From Rhodoblastus sp. 17X3 (GTDB lineage Bacteria; Pseudomonadota; Alphaproteobacteria; Rhizobiales; Beijerinckiaceae): 43,949 nt of DNA. The position numbers and the translations under genes are program-made. The DNA lies in NCBI RefSeq assembly GCF_030056575.1, contig NZ_JASHHX010000028.1, forward strand, positions 1 to 43,949, read 5' to 3'. The notes beneath the pieces are model-generated. The model did not search any database, was not told the origin of the DNA, and worked only from the letters and a program-made list of their open reading frames with translations. Shown one piece after another: positions 1 through 7,081 of the stretch (positions within the stretch are counted from its first letter, which is position 1; each line of letters begins with the position of its first letter).

Positions 1-62
1 GCCGTTGCGGCGGCGGGGGCGGCGTGATTCACTTCTTCTGCTGATTTGCGGGAGAAGCGACC

Positions 63-548
63 ATGATGGGCGTGCAGGCGGTGGCGGCTCGGTTGTTCTA
101 CGACTTCTGCCTTGATGACCACGTTCCCGCCGACCACCAGCTGCGCGGCATTGACCAGCACCTCGATCTCGAACGCATCCGCGCCGCGTTGAAGCCTTTC
201 TACAGCAGCACCGGCCGCCCCTCGATCGATCCCGAGTTGATGATCCGCATGCTGCTGGTGGGCTATTGCATAGGCATCCGATCGGAGCGCCACCTGTGCG
301 AGGAGGTCCATCTCAATCTTGCATATCGCTGGTTCTGTCGCCTTGGTTTGGACGGCAAGGTTCCCGACCATTCGACCTTCTCGAAGAACCGGCATGGCCG
401 CTTTCGCGACAGCGACATCCTGCGCCATCTGTTCGAGAACATCGTCGAACGTTGTCTGGCGGAAGGCCTGGTCAGCGCGGAAGGGTTCGCCGTCGAACCG
501 TCCATGAATTCGCCCCAGGCGATCGACGAAGCGAACACGCCGGGATGA
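63..548 (+). pseudogene. Truncated transposase, IS1182/IS5-group (DUF772 N-terminal part)
   Basis: The first ~147 residues read as the N-terminal DUF772 region of an IS1182-type DDE transposase. The stretch from GRPSIDPELMIRMLLVGY to the DHSTFSKNR motif is characteristic of this family. Full-length members run to roughly 450-500 aa, so this copy carries only the first third. Homology fades after AEGFAVEPS (about position 508), and the frame closes at 548 inside sequence that belongs, on the other strand, to an AAA ATPase gene. It starts at ATG 63 behind a GGGAGAAG ribosome site; part of the IS left end probably lies in bases 1-62. The element therefore looks like a deletion remnant that also truncated the neighbouring ATPase gene. 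No DDE catalytic core remains, so it cannot transpose by itself. Confidence 0.8.
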
Positions 549-903
549 CGACGTTGCCGGTAATGCAACGGCTTCCATCAGGAAATTCGCCCCCGCTGGT
601 TACAATTGCGGCTATCGAAATGGCGAGCGTCGTCTTTCCCGTTCCCGGTTGACCTCCGAGAATGTGGGTCTTGCCGCGCGCCAGCCATCCACGCCAAATC
701 CAGGCGATCGGTTCGGGCTTGATCGTCGAGCCGCGGATCAAGGTAACTTGGGGAGAAGTTTCTGACGAGGAATCGCTAGAGTCGGCGACGAATGTACGTT
801 TGGGAGCATCGATTTGACGCACGTGATAGAGTTTGGCCTGTTCGGCCATGAAGGCATCGCGGCGCTACTGCGACCACTGAAGATAATCCTGCGGAGTGCT
901 CAT
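541..903 (-). pseudogene. AAA ATPase (RepA/DnaB-like, AAA_25 type) fragment, cut by IS and carrying an amber codon
   Basis: The reading frame shows a strong Walker A motif (GGQPGTGKTT) preceded by LIRGSTIKPEPIAWIWRGW, the usual N-terminal signature of AAA ATPases found in Rhizobiales integrative elements. Homology stops after GNVVI at about position 544, where transposase sequence from the opposite strand begins, so the Walker B and the rest of the ATPase are missing. The natural start is probably ATG 903, which overlaps the upstream stop as ATGA. In that frame codon 13 is TAG (865-867), followed in frame by coding-like sequence. A downstream ATG at 849 could give a shorter product. By analogy with the second element, where DUF3987 occupies this slot, it would have been the element's replication or mobilisation ATPase. 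It is now non-functional. Confidence 0.75.
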
Positions 904-1145
904 TTGGCCTCTCCGGGATTTGAGCCTGTAATTTCTTTGAATACCCAAATCGCTTGAAGCAACACGTGGCGGAGTTGGCGCAGGAGCGTTTCGGTCTCGC
1001 GATCGCTGCTGCGCCAGGTGGCCTCCGAAAGCGAAATCCCGAGGGATTCAAGCAAGTTTGCGCAATCGTAGAGATACTGGCGGTTCAAACGAGCAACATC
1101 CTCGCGAGCCGACTTCGACGCAAGAGCGGGGGCGTTTCGCGTCAT
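900..1145 (-). CDS. Small helical backbone protein of integrative element 1
   Basis: This 81-aa hypothetical protein starts at ATG 1145 (MTRNAPALASKSA), and that start overlaps the preceding stop as ATGA. A longer form from 1181 is possible but would run far into the upstream gene. The predicted content is mainly alpha-helical and charged, with no signal peptide or membrane segment. The protein in the same operon slot of the second element (19807-20031) also begins MT, then LASK, and is of similar size, so the two look like distant homologues. The downstream ATPase start overlaps this gene's stop by 4 nt, which indicates translational coupling in one operon with 1142-1354. The function is unknown; a partner of the element ATPase is an inference from position only. 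Confidence 0.6.
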   Translation of the reverse strand: MTRNAPALASKSAREDVARLNRQYLYDCANLLESLGISLSEATWRSSDRETETLLRQLRHVLLQAIWVFKEITGSNPGEAK

Positions 1146-1354
1146 GCGCAAACTCCCCCGAGTCGCGCCAACGCGACCCAAATGCGAGCCTGAGGCAGCG
1201 CAAGGTTATATCGCCGCGCGATATAGAAGGCGGCGAAATCAATCTCAGGCGCAGACGTATCGAAGCGAGGGGCCGTGTCGTTGCGAAGGATCATGGCCCC
1301 GTTGCGGATGTTAGCGCCCATATCGGGGCTGCGCATTTCAGCGGGCGCGACCAT
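1142..1354 (-). CDS. Small 'DFAA-ARRY' protein of integrative element 1
   Basis: This 70-aa hypothetical protein has a C-terminal half built around DFAAFYIARRYNL followed by ALARLGG. The protein at 20028-20237 in the second element has the same core (DFAAPYNARRYRL, then AVLAGLGG), so this is a conserved small family and not a chance frame. No known domain was recognised. The start is ATG 1354, with internal ATGs at codons 7 and 12. The gene overlaps the upstream HTH frame by 17 nt and the downstream helical protein by 4 nt. The codons for YIARRY create an imperfectly spaced palindrome in the DNA (1207-1225, TATATCGC arms), probably a by-product of coding. Position suggests a role in element maintenance or excision control. 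Confidence 0.65.
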   Translation of the reverse strand: MVAPAEMRSPDMGANIRNGAMILRNDTAPRFDTSAPEIDFAAFYIARRYNLALPQARIWVALARLGGVCA

Positions 1355-1505
1355 TGGGCGCCTCCCGCGAAAAAATTTGAACCTGGCCGGGATCGTTGCG
1401 GATCGAGCGCGACGTCGGCAGAGAAGTCAGCCAAGCGTTCAGGTCCTCGACGGAAATGACCGTGCGGCGACCGACTTTGCGTCCCTTGAGGCGACCGCTT
1501 CGCAA
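1338..1505 (-). pseudogene. AlpA/excisionase-like HTH fragment, upstream part out of frame
   Basis: The frame encodes RSGRLKGRKVGRRTVIS followed by VEDLNAWLTSLP. This is the recognition-helix and wing half of an AlpA/excisionase-type DNA-binding protein ('GRLKGRKVGRRT' followed by a helix ending in WL). An in-frame TGA at 1521-1523 separates it from any upstream ATG. The only near start is TTG 1505, which would give 55 aa and lose the first helix. The expected N-terminal half may lie in another frame within the end of 1439-2173, so a frameshift or fusion is likely. It ends inside the start of the ARRY protein gene (1142-1354), which matches the HTH-ARRY order of element 2 (20237-20470). In intact form it would control excision or the backbone operon. 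Confidence 0.45.
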
Positions 1506-2173
1506 TCGCTCGGAAGCGTTTCAGACAAAGAGGCGACGATACGCAGTTCCGCAAGCAATTTCTTCAACTGCGATATTGGTTGGTGTGCGCACCATTTCTC
1601 GCGCTCGATCAGATTCGCAATTCGATGAGCCCAAACTTCAGCGACGCGGGGTCTGCCCGGCTTGCGTTTCGCCCGATTAACTTGTGACGGCCACTTGCCT
1701 TTTCGTTTTTCTGTTCGGTACCAGCGTTCAAATGCGTTTGTTTCAACCAGCAGTTTGCAGCCGATCAGCTTCCACCGCCATTCATCAAAATGGCCGTTGG
1801 AAGGGGCGGGTTTAGCAAGGCGCGTTGGGTGATCGGGCAGCCCCTGACGGCTTGGGATGACAAGGCTTAGGGCCACGGCGGGTAATAGGATGGGTCCGCC
1901 ATCGACTGATGCCGCCATCGTACATTCGCTCATCGTCGCCGGAATAAAATAAATTGGCAAAGAACCTCGAAGAGCCGCCTGTCGAATTGTCGCTGCGGCC
2001 TTCTCTTTCCATAGACTCCAATCAATCGATGCATCGCGCCCAACACTCGGGTGCTTCTTCATTTCATTCAAGGGCAAAGGACGCGGGGATTGGGCAAACA
2101 TCCCGTGTTGAAGTCGCTCGACAGCAGCCGATATGGTCAAAAATGGCTGAAATTGATTGGGATTTTTTGCCAT
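1439..2173 (-). CDS. Uncharacterised element protein with replication/initiation-like C-terminus
   Basis: This 244-aa protein starts at ATG 2173 with a GAGG site 11 nt upstream. I do not recognise a named family. The C-terminal part (about residues 150-215) has a basic KRKPGRPRVAEVW segment, then IREREKW-like helices and a QPISQLKKLLAEL segment. That pattern resembles the short C-terminal winged-helix-like region seen in hypothetical proteins beside integrases of Rhizobiales. There is no signal peptide or membrane segment. The gene lies 73 bp downstream of the integrase on the same strand and directly before the HTH/ARRY mini-operon. Its last ~20 codons overlap the likely lost N-terminus of the HTH gene, so its true C-terminus may have been altered by a frameshift. 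Confidence 0.55.
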   Translation of the reverse strand: MAKNPNQFQPFLTISAAVERLQHGMFAQSPRPLPLNEMKKHPSVGRDASIDWSLWKEKAAATIRQAALRGSLPIYFIPATMSECTMAASVDGGPILLPAVALSLVIPSRQGLPDHPTRLAKPAPSNGHFDEWRWKLIGCKLLVETNAFERWYRTEKRKGKWPSQVNRAKRKPGRPRVAEVWAHRIANLIEREKWCAHQPISQLKKLLAELRIVASLSETLPSDCEAVASRDAKSVAARSFPSRT

Positions 2174-2245
2174 TTCGAATTCGCCTCAGCGCCAGCCGAT
2201 GTTTGCTATGCGGAGTATGAGCGGAAGTGAGATTGGCGGAAAATC

Positions 2246-3541
2246 TCAGGCGCGACCAATGGCCATTACATTGGTTGCTTCGATGGTGCCGAGGCTCGGA
2301 AGCGCCGCCCGAATGGTGTCGGCTACGTAGTTGGGCGCAAGGTGAGCATAATGCTTCTCAGTCATTCGGGTATCGCTGTGCCCGAGTTGGGCAGCGATGA
2401 CGCCCATCGGAACGCCCTTCATGGCTAGCGTGCTCGCATAAGTGTGACGGAGGATATGGAAGGTTGCGGGTGGTTCAAACTTCGCGTGAGTCGACGCCGC
2501 AGCAAGCGGCCGCTGTTGCTGCGACGGAAGCCATTGTTCCCCATCGTCGCGCCGGAAGATGAAATCGACCGGTGCGCGGCCAGCGGTCAACTCAGCAAAA
2601 AGCCGCTGACCTTCATCATTGAGGACGACGTGACGAGGCTTGCCGGCCTTTGACCGGCGAACGGTGATCGTGCCAGCGTCGGAGTTGAAGTCGCCTGCCT
2701 GCATGCGGACCAATTCGCCGTAGCGGCATCCGGTGAGGAGGGCGCCTCGAACGAGGTCGCGAAAGTCCTTGTCGCAAGCATTGATAAGGCGCTGGCATTC
2801 GGCGCCTGTCAGAAAATGAACAACCGGCGTGTCAACTTCACGGAACGGTTTCACTTTTCGCCAGGCTTCGTCAGAGCCGGCACGACCTTCGTGAAAGGCA
2901 TGGTTCAAAGCCGCCTTGAGAATGGTCATTATCCGGTTTGCGGTCGAACGGCGGGCGCGAACGGCCTCGGCGTCGGATTTGTCCAACACTTTGGTCGCGC
3001 GCGTCGCGGCGGTCCTCTTGGTGCGGACGAGTTTGGCGGCGGCGGCAAGCGTCGAGTGCCAATCTCGAATGCGCTTCGTGGTCAGCTTCGCAAGTTCTGT
3101 GTCTCCAAGTTCCGGTACAATACGAGCGTCAGAAGCGTGACGGTCCGCCTTTGTCCCCTTTGATCCGCGACGTTCACGAGCCTCGAAATAGTCGCGCAAC
3201 GCATTGGCAACGGTATAGGGCCCAGTATCAGGGGCAAGTCCGAGTTCCCGGCGCTCCTCAATCTTCCACCAGTCGCGCGCGCCTTGCTGAGCCTGCTTGA
3301 AGGCAAAGATGGTTACGCCATCGGCGTCCTGCAGATCGTCGGCAATGCCCAGTCTGGTTTCGGCGTAGCGGCCTTCACCGATAAAACGGCGCGCCACCCA
3401 TGTCCCGCCGCCTGTCTTGGTGCGGCGGTAGCCAACGTGGAGTCCGATTTCAAGAACGCGCCAATAAGGATTGCGCCGCGGAACGAGACGAAGTCGGGCG
3501 GCGCGGGTTTCGAGGTTGGTGTCGCGGACGGTGCGAGCCAT
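2246..3541 (-). CDS. Tyrosine recombinase / phage-type integrase of element 1
   Basis: This 431-aa site-specific recombinase has the complete tyrosine-recombinase catalytic set: Arg273 (TGCRYGE), Lys298 in the beta-hairpin, His362-x-x-Arg365 (HILRH), His388 (LGHSD) and nucleophile Tyr398 (EKHYAHL). Residues 105-240 form the SAM-like core-binding domain and residues 1-100 the arm-binding region. ATG 3541 is preferred over the longer reading from 3583 because GAGGAAAG sits just upstream of it. The gene's 5' end faces the tRNA-Glu fragment at 3694-3737, the usual arrangement for an integrase that targets a tRNA gene, so it most likely catalysed integration at tRNA-Glu(CTC). It appears intact, so the element may still be excisable if its left att site exists outside the window. 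Confidence 0.93.
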   Translation of the reverse strand: MARTVRDTNLETRAARLRLVPRRNPYWRVLEIGLHVGYRRTKTGGGTWVARRFIGEGRYAETRLGIADDLQDADGVTIFAFKQAQQGARDWWKIEERRELGLAPDTGPYTVANALRDYFEARERRGSKGTKADRHASDARIVPELGDTELAKLTTKRIRDWHSTLAAAAKLVRTKRTAATRATKVLDKSDAEAVRARRSTANRIMTILKAALNHAFHEGRAGSDEAWRKVKPFREVDTPVVHFLTGAECQRLINACDKDFRDLVRGALLTGCRYGELVRMQAGDFNSDAGTITVRRSKAGKPRHVVLNDEGQRLFAELTAGRAPVDFIFRRDDGEQWLPSQQQRPLAAASTHAKFEPPATFHILRHTYASTLAMKGVPMGVIAAQLGHSDTRMTEKHYAHLAPNYVADTIRAALPSLGTIEATNVMAIGRA

Positions 3542-3693
3542 GAAGACTTTCCTCAGAATTAGGCGTACCCAACTTGTGCCCAATATCCGTAGGCGAACAT
3601 GCGCGAACGGTCAAGGTCCGTAATGGCTTATATATCAATGATTATAAGGTGTTTACCCGTTCGCAAGTGATCGCTGAAGTACATGTTATCACT

Positions 3694-3737
3694 CTCTCAC
3701 GGCGAAAACATGGGTTCGAGTCCCCTAGGGAGCGCCA
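3694..3737 (+). repeat. Right attachment site of element 1: 3' fragment of tRNA-Glu(CTC)
   Basis: The 44 nt run from the anticodon loop (CTCTCAC, anticodon CTC at 3696-3698) through the T loop (GTTCGAGTC) to an acceptor strand AGGGAGC, discriminator G and CCA. No D arm or 5' acceptor strand precedes it, so it is not a working tRNA. One mismatch in the T stem is also visible. A 3' tRNA fragment placed next to an integrase 5' end is the standard signature of attR for a tRNA-targeting element. The intact tRNA-Glu gene should lie at the other end of element 1, left of this window. Confidence 0.75.
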
Positions 3738-3879
3738 ATAAAATCAAATAGTTGGCGTCGCGATTCCAATTGTTGTGCAATATCGCCTAGCGTTGATTGG
3801 CTACAGCACTGGTAATTTCTCGACAACAGCCAGATACGAGTTCTGATCGGGTTGTTCCTAAGAGCGCCTGAGCCGGTCC
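3738..3879. other. Short spacer between the two element ends
   Basis: These 142 bases separate the tRNA-Glu fragment of element 1 from the tRNA-Arg fragment of element 2. I see no gene in them. They may be original chromosomal sequence, or the end of a third element that once used the same tRNA-Arg gene. Confidence 0.5.
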
Positions 3880-3934
3880 GAGCGCTGTCCTCCGAAGGCA
3901 GAGGCCAGGGGTTCGAATCCCTTCGGGTGCGCCA
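3880..3934 (+). repeat. Left attachment site of element 2: 3' fragment of tRNA-Arg(CCG)
   Basis: The sequence from GAGCGCTGTC (D-stem end and anticodon stem) through loop CTCCGAA (anticodon CCG) and T loop GTTCGAATC to GGGTGC-G-CCA is the 3' two-thirds of tRNA-Arg(CCG). Upstream bases (3858-3879) do not form a D arm or a complete 5' acceptor, so it is a fragment. Positions 3889-3934 are repeated at 22224-22269 with one mismatch. The left copy keeps the canonical T at 3918, where the right copy has G. It defines the left end of the 18.4-kb element. Confidence 0.85.
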
Positions 3935-3980
3935 ATAAATCAATAAGTTAGCTTGTCCGCGCGGCCGGGGTGTATTGGCT

Positions 3981-3999
3981 TAGCGACCACATAGCGACC
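3981..3999. promoter_or_regulatory. Pair of TAGCGACC repeats near the left end of element 2 (probable integrase arm or Xis sites)
   Basis: TAGCGACC occurs at 3981-3988 and again at 3992-3999, 11 bp apart (one helical turn), 47 bp inside the left att repeat. The same word with the same 11-bp spacing occurs at the right end (22087 and 22098). Matching spacing at both ends is what arm-type binding sites of a tyrosine integrase or excisionase would show. The role is inferred. Confidence 0.55.
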
Positions 4000-4372
4000 G
4001 TGTTGCGGCGCCGCGGCCGCAGACGGCTTTAAGGAGACTGTCTCGGACCGGAAACGCGTCTTCCGAGCTTTTTCTCGCAATGCCCGGCGCAACTCCGTCA
4101 GTGGACCGAAAGCCGGTGGAGACGTTCTCACCCCATAGAGGTCTAAATACCGCGGATACCGGAAGGCATGGGCCCTCGGCGGCAAGGGTAAAGACGGGCG
4201 GGAAGTGGACATTCAGCGAATTTCCGGTCCGCTCGGATTAGCGACTATCCGGAGGAAATCCGCAGCGTCGTGGAGGCCCCAGAGAAGTTTTTTTCTGACA
4301 CCGCCGAGGCCCTTATGATAAAAAGCCCGGTGAAGTTTAAGCGAACAAGGCGCATCGCAGAGGTAAAAATTG
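4000..4372. other. Left-end region of element 2 without a convincing gene
   Basis: Several open frames exist here on both strands (for example minus 3940-4212 and 4213-4494), but none has a recognisable motif, plausible composition or good start. I see no terminator or RNA gene. An AGAGGT ribosome site at about 4360 serves the gene starting at 4373. Confidence 0.4.
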
Positions 4373-5668
4373 ATGGCGGGTTCTGCGAGCAATGGCCAAG
4401 GCAGGAGCATGGCCATCTGGTTTCCGATGAAAACGCAAAGAGTCGGGACGCCATCAGTCATTCTCCACTTCAACCTTTGGCGGCTCAAGGGCAAAAAAAC
4501 TGGTCTCGCACGTCTAAAGTTTTGGTCTGATCAAAGGGAGGAGTCGCAGTACCTGCTCGATATGGGCATCATGGTCACGTCACCAGCCGATTTGGCAGAG
4601 ATATCGATCCATCTGCCTATCCAAATCACGGACGGCGATATCAAGGACCTGGGCCCCAGTTTCGCCGACGGCAATCTTGCCACCGCGGTATTCAATGAGA
4701 GCCTGGAAGCTACCAATGGCCCTTCGCAATCAGTGATAATCTTGCAAAAGGCTGTTGGCGGGACGTACTGCCGTGTACTCAAATTCCCTCTATCACGTGA
4801 TAGAATTCCGGCTTCCCACCTTGCGATCAGTCCCGAATTCGATGGCACAACTCTGACGATAACATCGGCAGCTTTGGCCGCGGGCCTAATCGGAATTGCG
4901 CCGAACGAGGATCTTTATTTCAGGCTTCGGCTCACGATTCCAAAGAATGGGGCTAACACGTTTGTGAATGCCGCCATCCCTGATGACGACTTTCTGACCA
5001 GCAGCGTCGATGTCACCGAATATCTGGACTTCAGGCTCAACCAGGCACGCAACCTGAACCTAGGAATTGTTCACAAAATGGTCGGCGCGAATTGGCCGAT
5101 GGCTGTTCCGATCACTCGTCTCGACTTTCTGATGGCAGTCGGAGTGACCGTTGATGTGGTCGTTGGCCATCCAGTGTTCCATAAGTGCCGTCTTTTGGAG
5201 CCAGGGAAATTGTGGGAATCCTATGTCAATGAAGACCATTTGCAGAAGGGCATGGCAATTTACCATTGGAAACAAGAAGCCAAAGGAAGCTACCTCGTTG
5301 ACTTCAATGCCTTTGTAAAGTTGCGAATGAGGACGAGCAGCGGGCGGATCATTGGGCGTTATCTGTTGATCGCGTTGATTTTTGGTGTATTCGTCGGCGT
5401 ATTAGGTAATTCTGTGTACGATTCGGGCAAATGGGCTTGGGCCCGACTGTTCGGGAAATCAACGGACATGGGTTCGCCGCAGCAGACCTCATGTCCAGCG
5501 CCTGCCGCAGCCAAGCCGTTGGAGACGACGCCAGCCGCGCTGCCCCCCAATCAGATCGAGGCGCCCAAAGGCAGCAAAGTCGAACAGCCTGCGTTAAATG
5601 GCGCGAAAACAGAACCCGCGCAAAATGGAACCGCGGGGACGAATTTGGGTGGAAAGGTTAAGCAATGA
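4373..5668 (+). CDS. Uncharacterised protein with one C-terminal membrane segment
   Basis: This 431-aa protein starts at ATG 4373 behind AGAGGT; a TTG one codon earlier is less likely. I do not recognise the family. A large beta-rich cytoplasmic or sensor-like region covers about residues 20-320 and includes the segments YFRLRLTIP, EYLDFRLNQARNL and FHKCRLLEPGKLW. One hydrophobic helix follows (about residues 326-345, YLLIALIFGVFVGVLG), then a ~80-residue tail rich in Pro, Ala, Gln and Asn that looks disordered. The stop overlaps the start of the GNAT gene by 4 nt (ATGA), so the two are coupled. Together with the convergent ASCH/kinase pair it forms a compact cargo block. It could be a membrane-anchored sensor or effector; this is inference only. 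Confidence 0.7.
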   Translation: MAGSASNGQGRSMAIWFPMKTQRVGTPSVILHFNLWRLKGKKTGLARLKFWSDQREESQYLLDMGIMVTSPADLAEISIHLPIQITDGDIKDLGPSFADGNLATAVFNESLEATNGPSQSVIILQKAVGGTYCRVLKFPLSRDRIPASHLAISPEFDGTTLTITSAALAAGLIGIAPNEDLYFRLRLTIPKNGANTFVNAAIPDDDFLTSSVDVTEYLDFRLNQARNLNLGIVHKMVGANWPMAVPITRLDFLMAVGVTVDVVVGHPVFHKCRLLEPGKLWESYVNEDHLQKGMAIYHWKQEAKGSYLVDFNAFVKLRMRTSSGRIIGRYLLIALIFGVFVGVLGNSVYDSGKWAWARLFGKSTDMGSPQQTSCPAPAAAKPLETTPAALPPNQIEAPKGSKVEQPALNGAKTEPAQNGTAGTNLGGKVKQ

Positions 5669-6168
5669 CGACGAAGCATGCGATAGCTCATCGCCATCTG
5701 CACGGTGGCGACTTGGAACTAACGACCGCCGAGTTGGAAGCCTTGGCGTTCGTCCTGCCGCTATCTCCAGACTATCCCGATATCAGAAGCTGGTTCGTCG
5801 AAAAGGTCGTACCGGGTCTGCGGTGCGGGTCGCGGCATATCGTTCGTATCGATCGTAACAACAAGATCGTAGCCCTGGGAATTGCGAAAGCCGAAGAAGA
5901 AACAAAGATATGCACTGTCCGTGTTGCGCCCGAATTTGCTGGCCGCGGGATGGGGATACGTGTCTTCGAGAACCTGATGAGTTGGCTTGGCACGGACAGG
6001 CCGCTGGCAACGGTCAGCGAAAATAAGTTGGCTGATTTCCAACGGATTTTCGATCACTACGGTTACCGGCTGACTTCGGTTCATACCGGCCTTTATCGGC
6101 CAGGACGTTCCGAATTCGTCTTTAACGAGCCTAATTCGCCCTGGGGCCAGCCATTCCCGATCAAATGA
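5665..6168 (+). CDS. GNAT-family N-acetyltransferase
   Basis: This 167-aa protein has the acetyl-CoA-binding motif A of the GNAT fold at residues 86-101 (VRVAPEFAGRGMGIRV; the R-x-x-G-x-G/A pattern is AGRGMG). It is preceded by strands GSRHIVRID and KIVALGIA and followed by a C-terminal strand and YGYRL/TGLYRPGR segments. GNAT enzymes transfer an acetyl group from acetyl-CoA to an amine; the substrate here is unknown. The protein should be cytoplasmic. Its start overlaps the upstream membrane-protein gene by 4 nt. Its last 76 bp overlap the 3' end of the convergent P-loop kinase gene (6093-6647), a tight tail-to-tail packing that suggests the four genes moved together. Confidence 0.8.
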   Translation: MTTKHAIAHRHLHGGDLELTTAELEALAFVLPLSPDYPDIRSWFVEKVVPGLRCGSRHIVRIDRNNKIVALGIAKAEEETKICTVRVAPEFAGRGMGIRVFENLMSWLGTDRPLATVSENKLADFQRIFDHYGYRLTSVHTGLYRPGRSEFVFNEPNSPWGQPFPIK

Positions 6169-6647
6169 AAAATTTTGGACTGGAAGCCCTCTGAGTCTTG
6201 AGCGTCTGCGGCGACGAATGGCACGCCCATGGTCAGCGCCAGTTCCTGCGCTCGTTGGACTTCGGCCTTTTGAATAAGGTCGACGACTTCCTCTGTGACT
6301 GCTGGTCGGGCTCTCGTCTGATCCTGTATCCGCCACCTAAGGATATCCGTCAGGCGGCCGGTTACGACGACAATAGCCTTTGGGGCGAGCTCATTGACTG
6401 CATCCGGCGGCACCTTGTTCCCATCGACGATCAGATGGCCGTCCACCAGACAAACTCCCTCTTTGGAATGTGCGGCAGCCCGGATGCGTTGGGCGAGCAC
6501 CAACTGATCTACAGGACGCAGGCCATCGACAAAAGAGCCCGCGACGATATGGCGGATGCGCGGCTCTCTGGCTACCAGCCGCTCGCACAGAGTGGATTTC
6601 CCGACACCGGATACACCGGCGACAAGGATGATGCCGTTCTTGATCAC
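6093..6647 (-). CDS. P-loop nucleoside/nucleotide kinase-like ATPase
   Basis: This 184-aa protein has a Walker A motif GVSGVGKST at residues 11-19 and a short strand VCLVDGH (64-71) that acts as a Walker-B-like element, followed by LID-like basic residues near TRARPAVTEE. The pattern resembles small adenylate-kinase/AAA_18-type kinases that phosphorylate nucleotides or other small molecules; the substrate cannot be told. The start is GTG 6647, overlapping the ASCH gene stop as GTGA, so it is the second gene of a two-gene operon. Its 3' end overlaps the GNAT gene on the other strand. The partnership of an ASCH (PUA-like, RNA- or modified-base-binding) protein with a kinase suggests nucleic-acid or nucleotide chemistry. 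Confidence 0.75.
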   Translation of the reverse strand: MIKNGIILVAGVSGVGKSTLCERLVAREPRIRHIVAGSFVDGLRPVDQLVLAQRIRAAAHSKEGVCLVDGHLIVDGNKVPPDAVNELAPKAIVVVTGRLTDILRWRIQDQTRARPAVTEEVVDLIQKAEVQRAQELALTMGVPFVAADAQDSEGFQSKIFHLIGNGWPQGELGSLKTNSERPGR

Positions 6648-7081
6648 GACAGTTCTTTCATTAGTTCAAGCTCCGCCGGCTTCGCTCGCCGCCACGACAT
6701 TGGGGGGGAGAATCCGCTTGAAACTCGAAGCTTACGAAGCGGGATAGGGCTGGGTAGCATTGCAGGAGCGCTTAAGAACAAAGCGCTCGCCTCTTTGGCC
6801 CCCTCAAAATACGTTTGAAATTCGATTTCTGTTACGCACGCTCGATCGGCTACACATGGCCACAGCATATCTGGCGGCATGATGACGGTACTGTCGATAT
6901 GGACGAGCCCGACCATGGCCATGGTCGGGCTCGAGGCATACACCAACGCAGCGACTTTCGTGCCGGACAACTTTGGAAATCGACGACGCAACTCCACGGT
7001 CTTTCGGCCCGACATGATTAGGTCCGCCCAGATTGGCTTGATGCTCAACACGATTTGATCAGTCCGGTCCAGCTTACACAC
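6644..7081 (-). CDS. ASCH-domain (PUA-like fold) protein
   Basis: The N-terminus carries the ASCH signature, VLSIKPIWADLIMSGRKTVELRRRFP (given here as a motif around residues 11-36: strand, helix with the SGRKTVELRR core). A strand pair KVAALVYASSP and MAMVGLVHI follows. ASCH domains have a PUA/EVE-like fold and bind or process RNA or modified nucleosides. The protein is 145 aa, a normal length for a single-domain member with a C-terminal helical tail. The start used is GTG 7081; a GTG at codon 11 is an alternative but would trim the fold. It is translationally coupled to the P-loop kinase (4-nt overlap). The gene contains a perfect 30-bp palindrome (6904-6933). The function is not established. 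Confidence 0.8.
   Translation of the reverse strand: MCKLDRTDQIVLSIKPIWADLIMSGRKTVELRRRFPKLSGTKVAALVYASSPTMAMVGLVHIDSTVIMPPDMLWPCVADRACVTEIEFQTYFEGAKEASALFLSAPAMLPSPIPLRKLRVSSGFSPPMSWRRAKPAELELMKELS
6904..6933. repeat. Perfect 30-bp palindrome inside the ASCH gene
   Basis: Left arm CGAGCCCGACCATGG (6904-6918) is followed directly by its exact reverse complement CCATGGTCGGGCTCG (6919-6933), with no spacer. It encodes the SSPTMAMVGL region of the protein. It could form a cruciform or a strong mRNA hairpin, or bind a dimeric protein. Confidence 0.9.

Noticed and set aside
1207-1225. TATATCGC palindrome as an operator
   Set aside because: It is produced by codons of the conserved YIARRY motif, so a binding role has no independent support.
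3858-3934. A complete tRNA-Arg gene
   Set aside because: The 5' acceptor and D arm cannot be formed from 3858-3880, so only a 3' fragment is present.
3725-3943. Minus-strand frame with RRDSNPWPLPSE
   Set aside because: It is the well-known false translation of the reverse strand of a tRNA 3' end, here the tRNA-Arg fragment.
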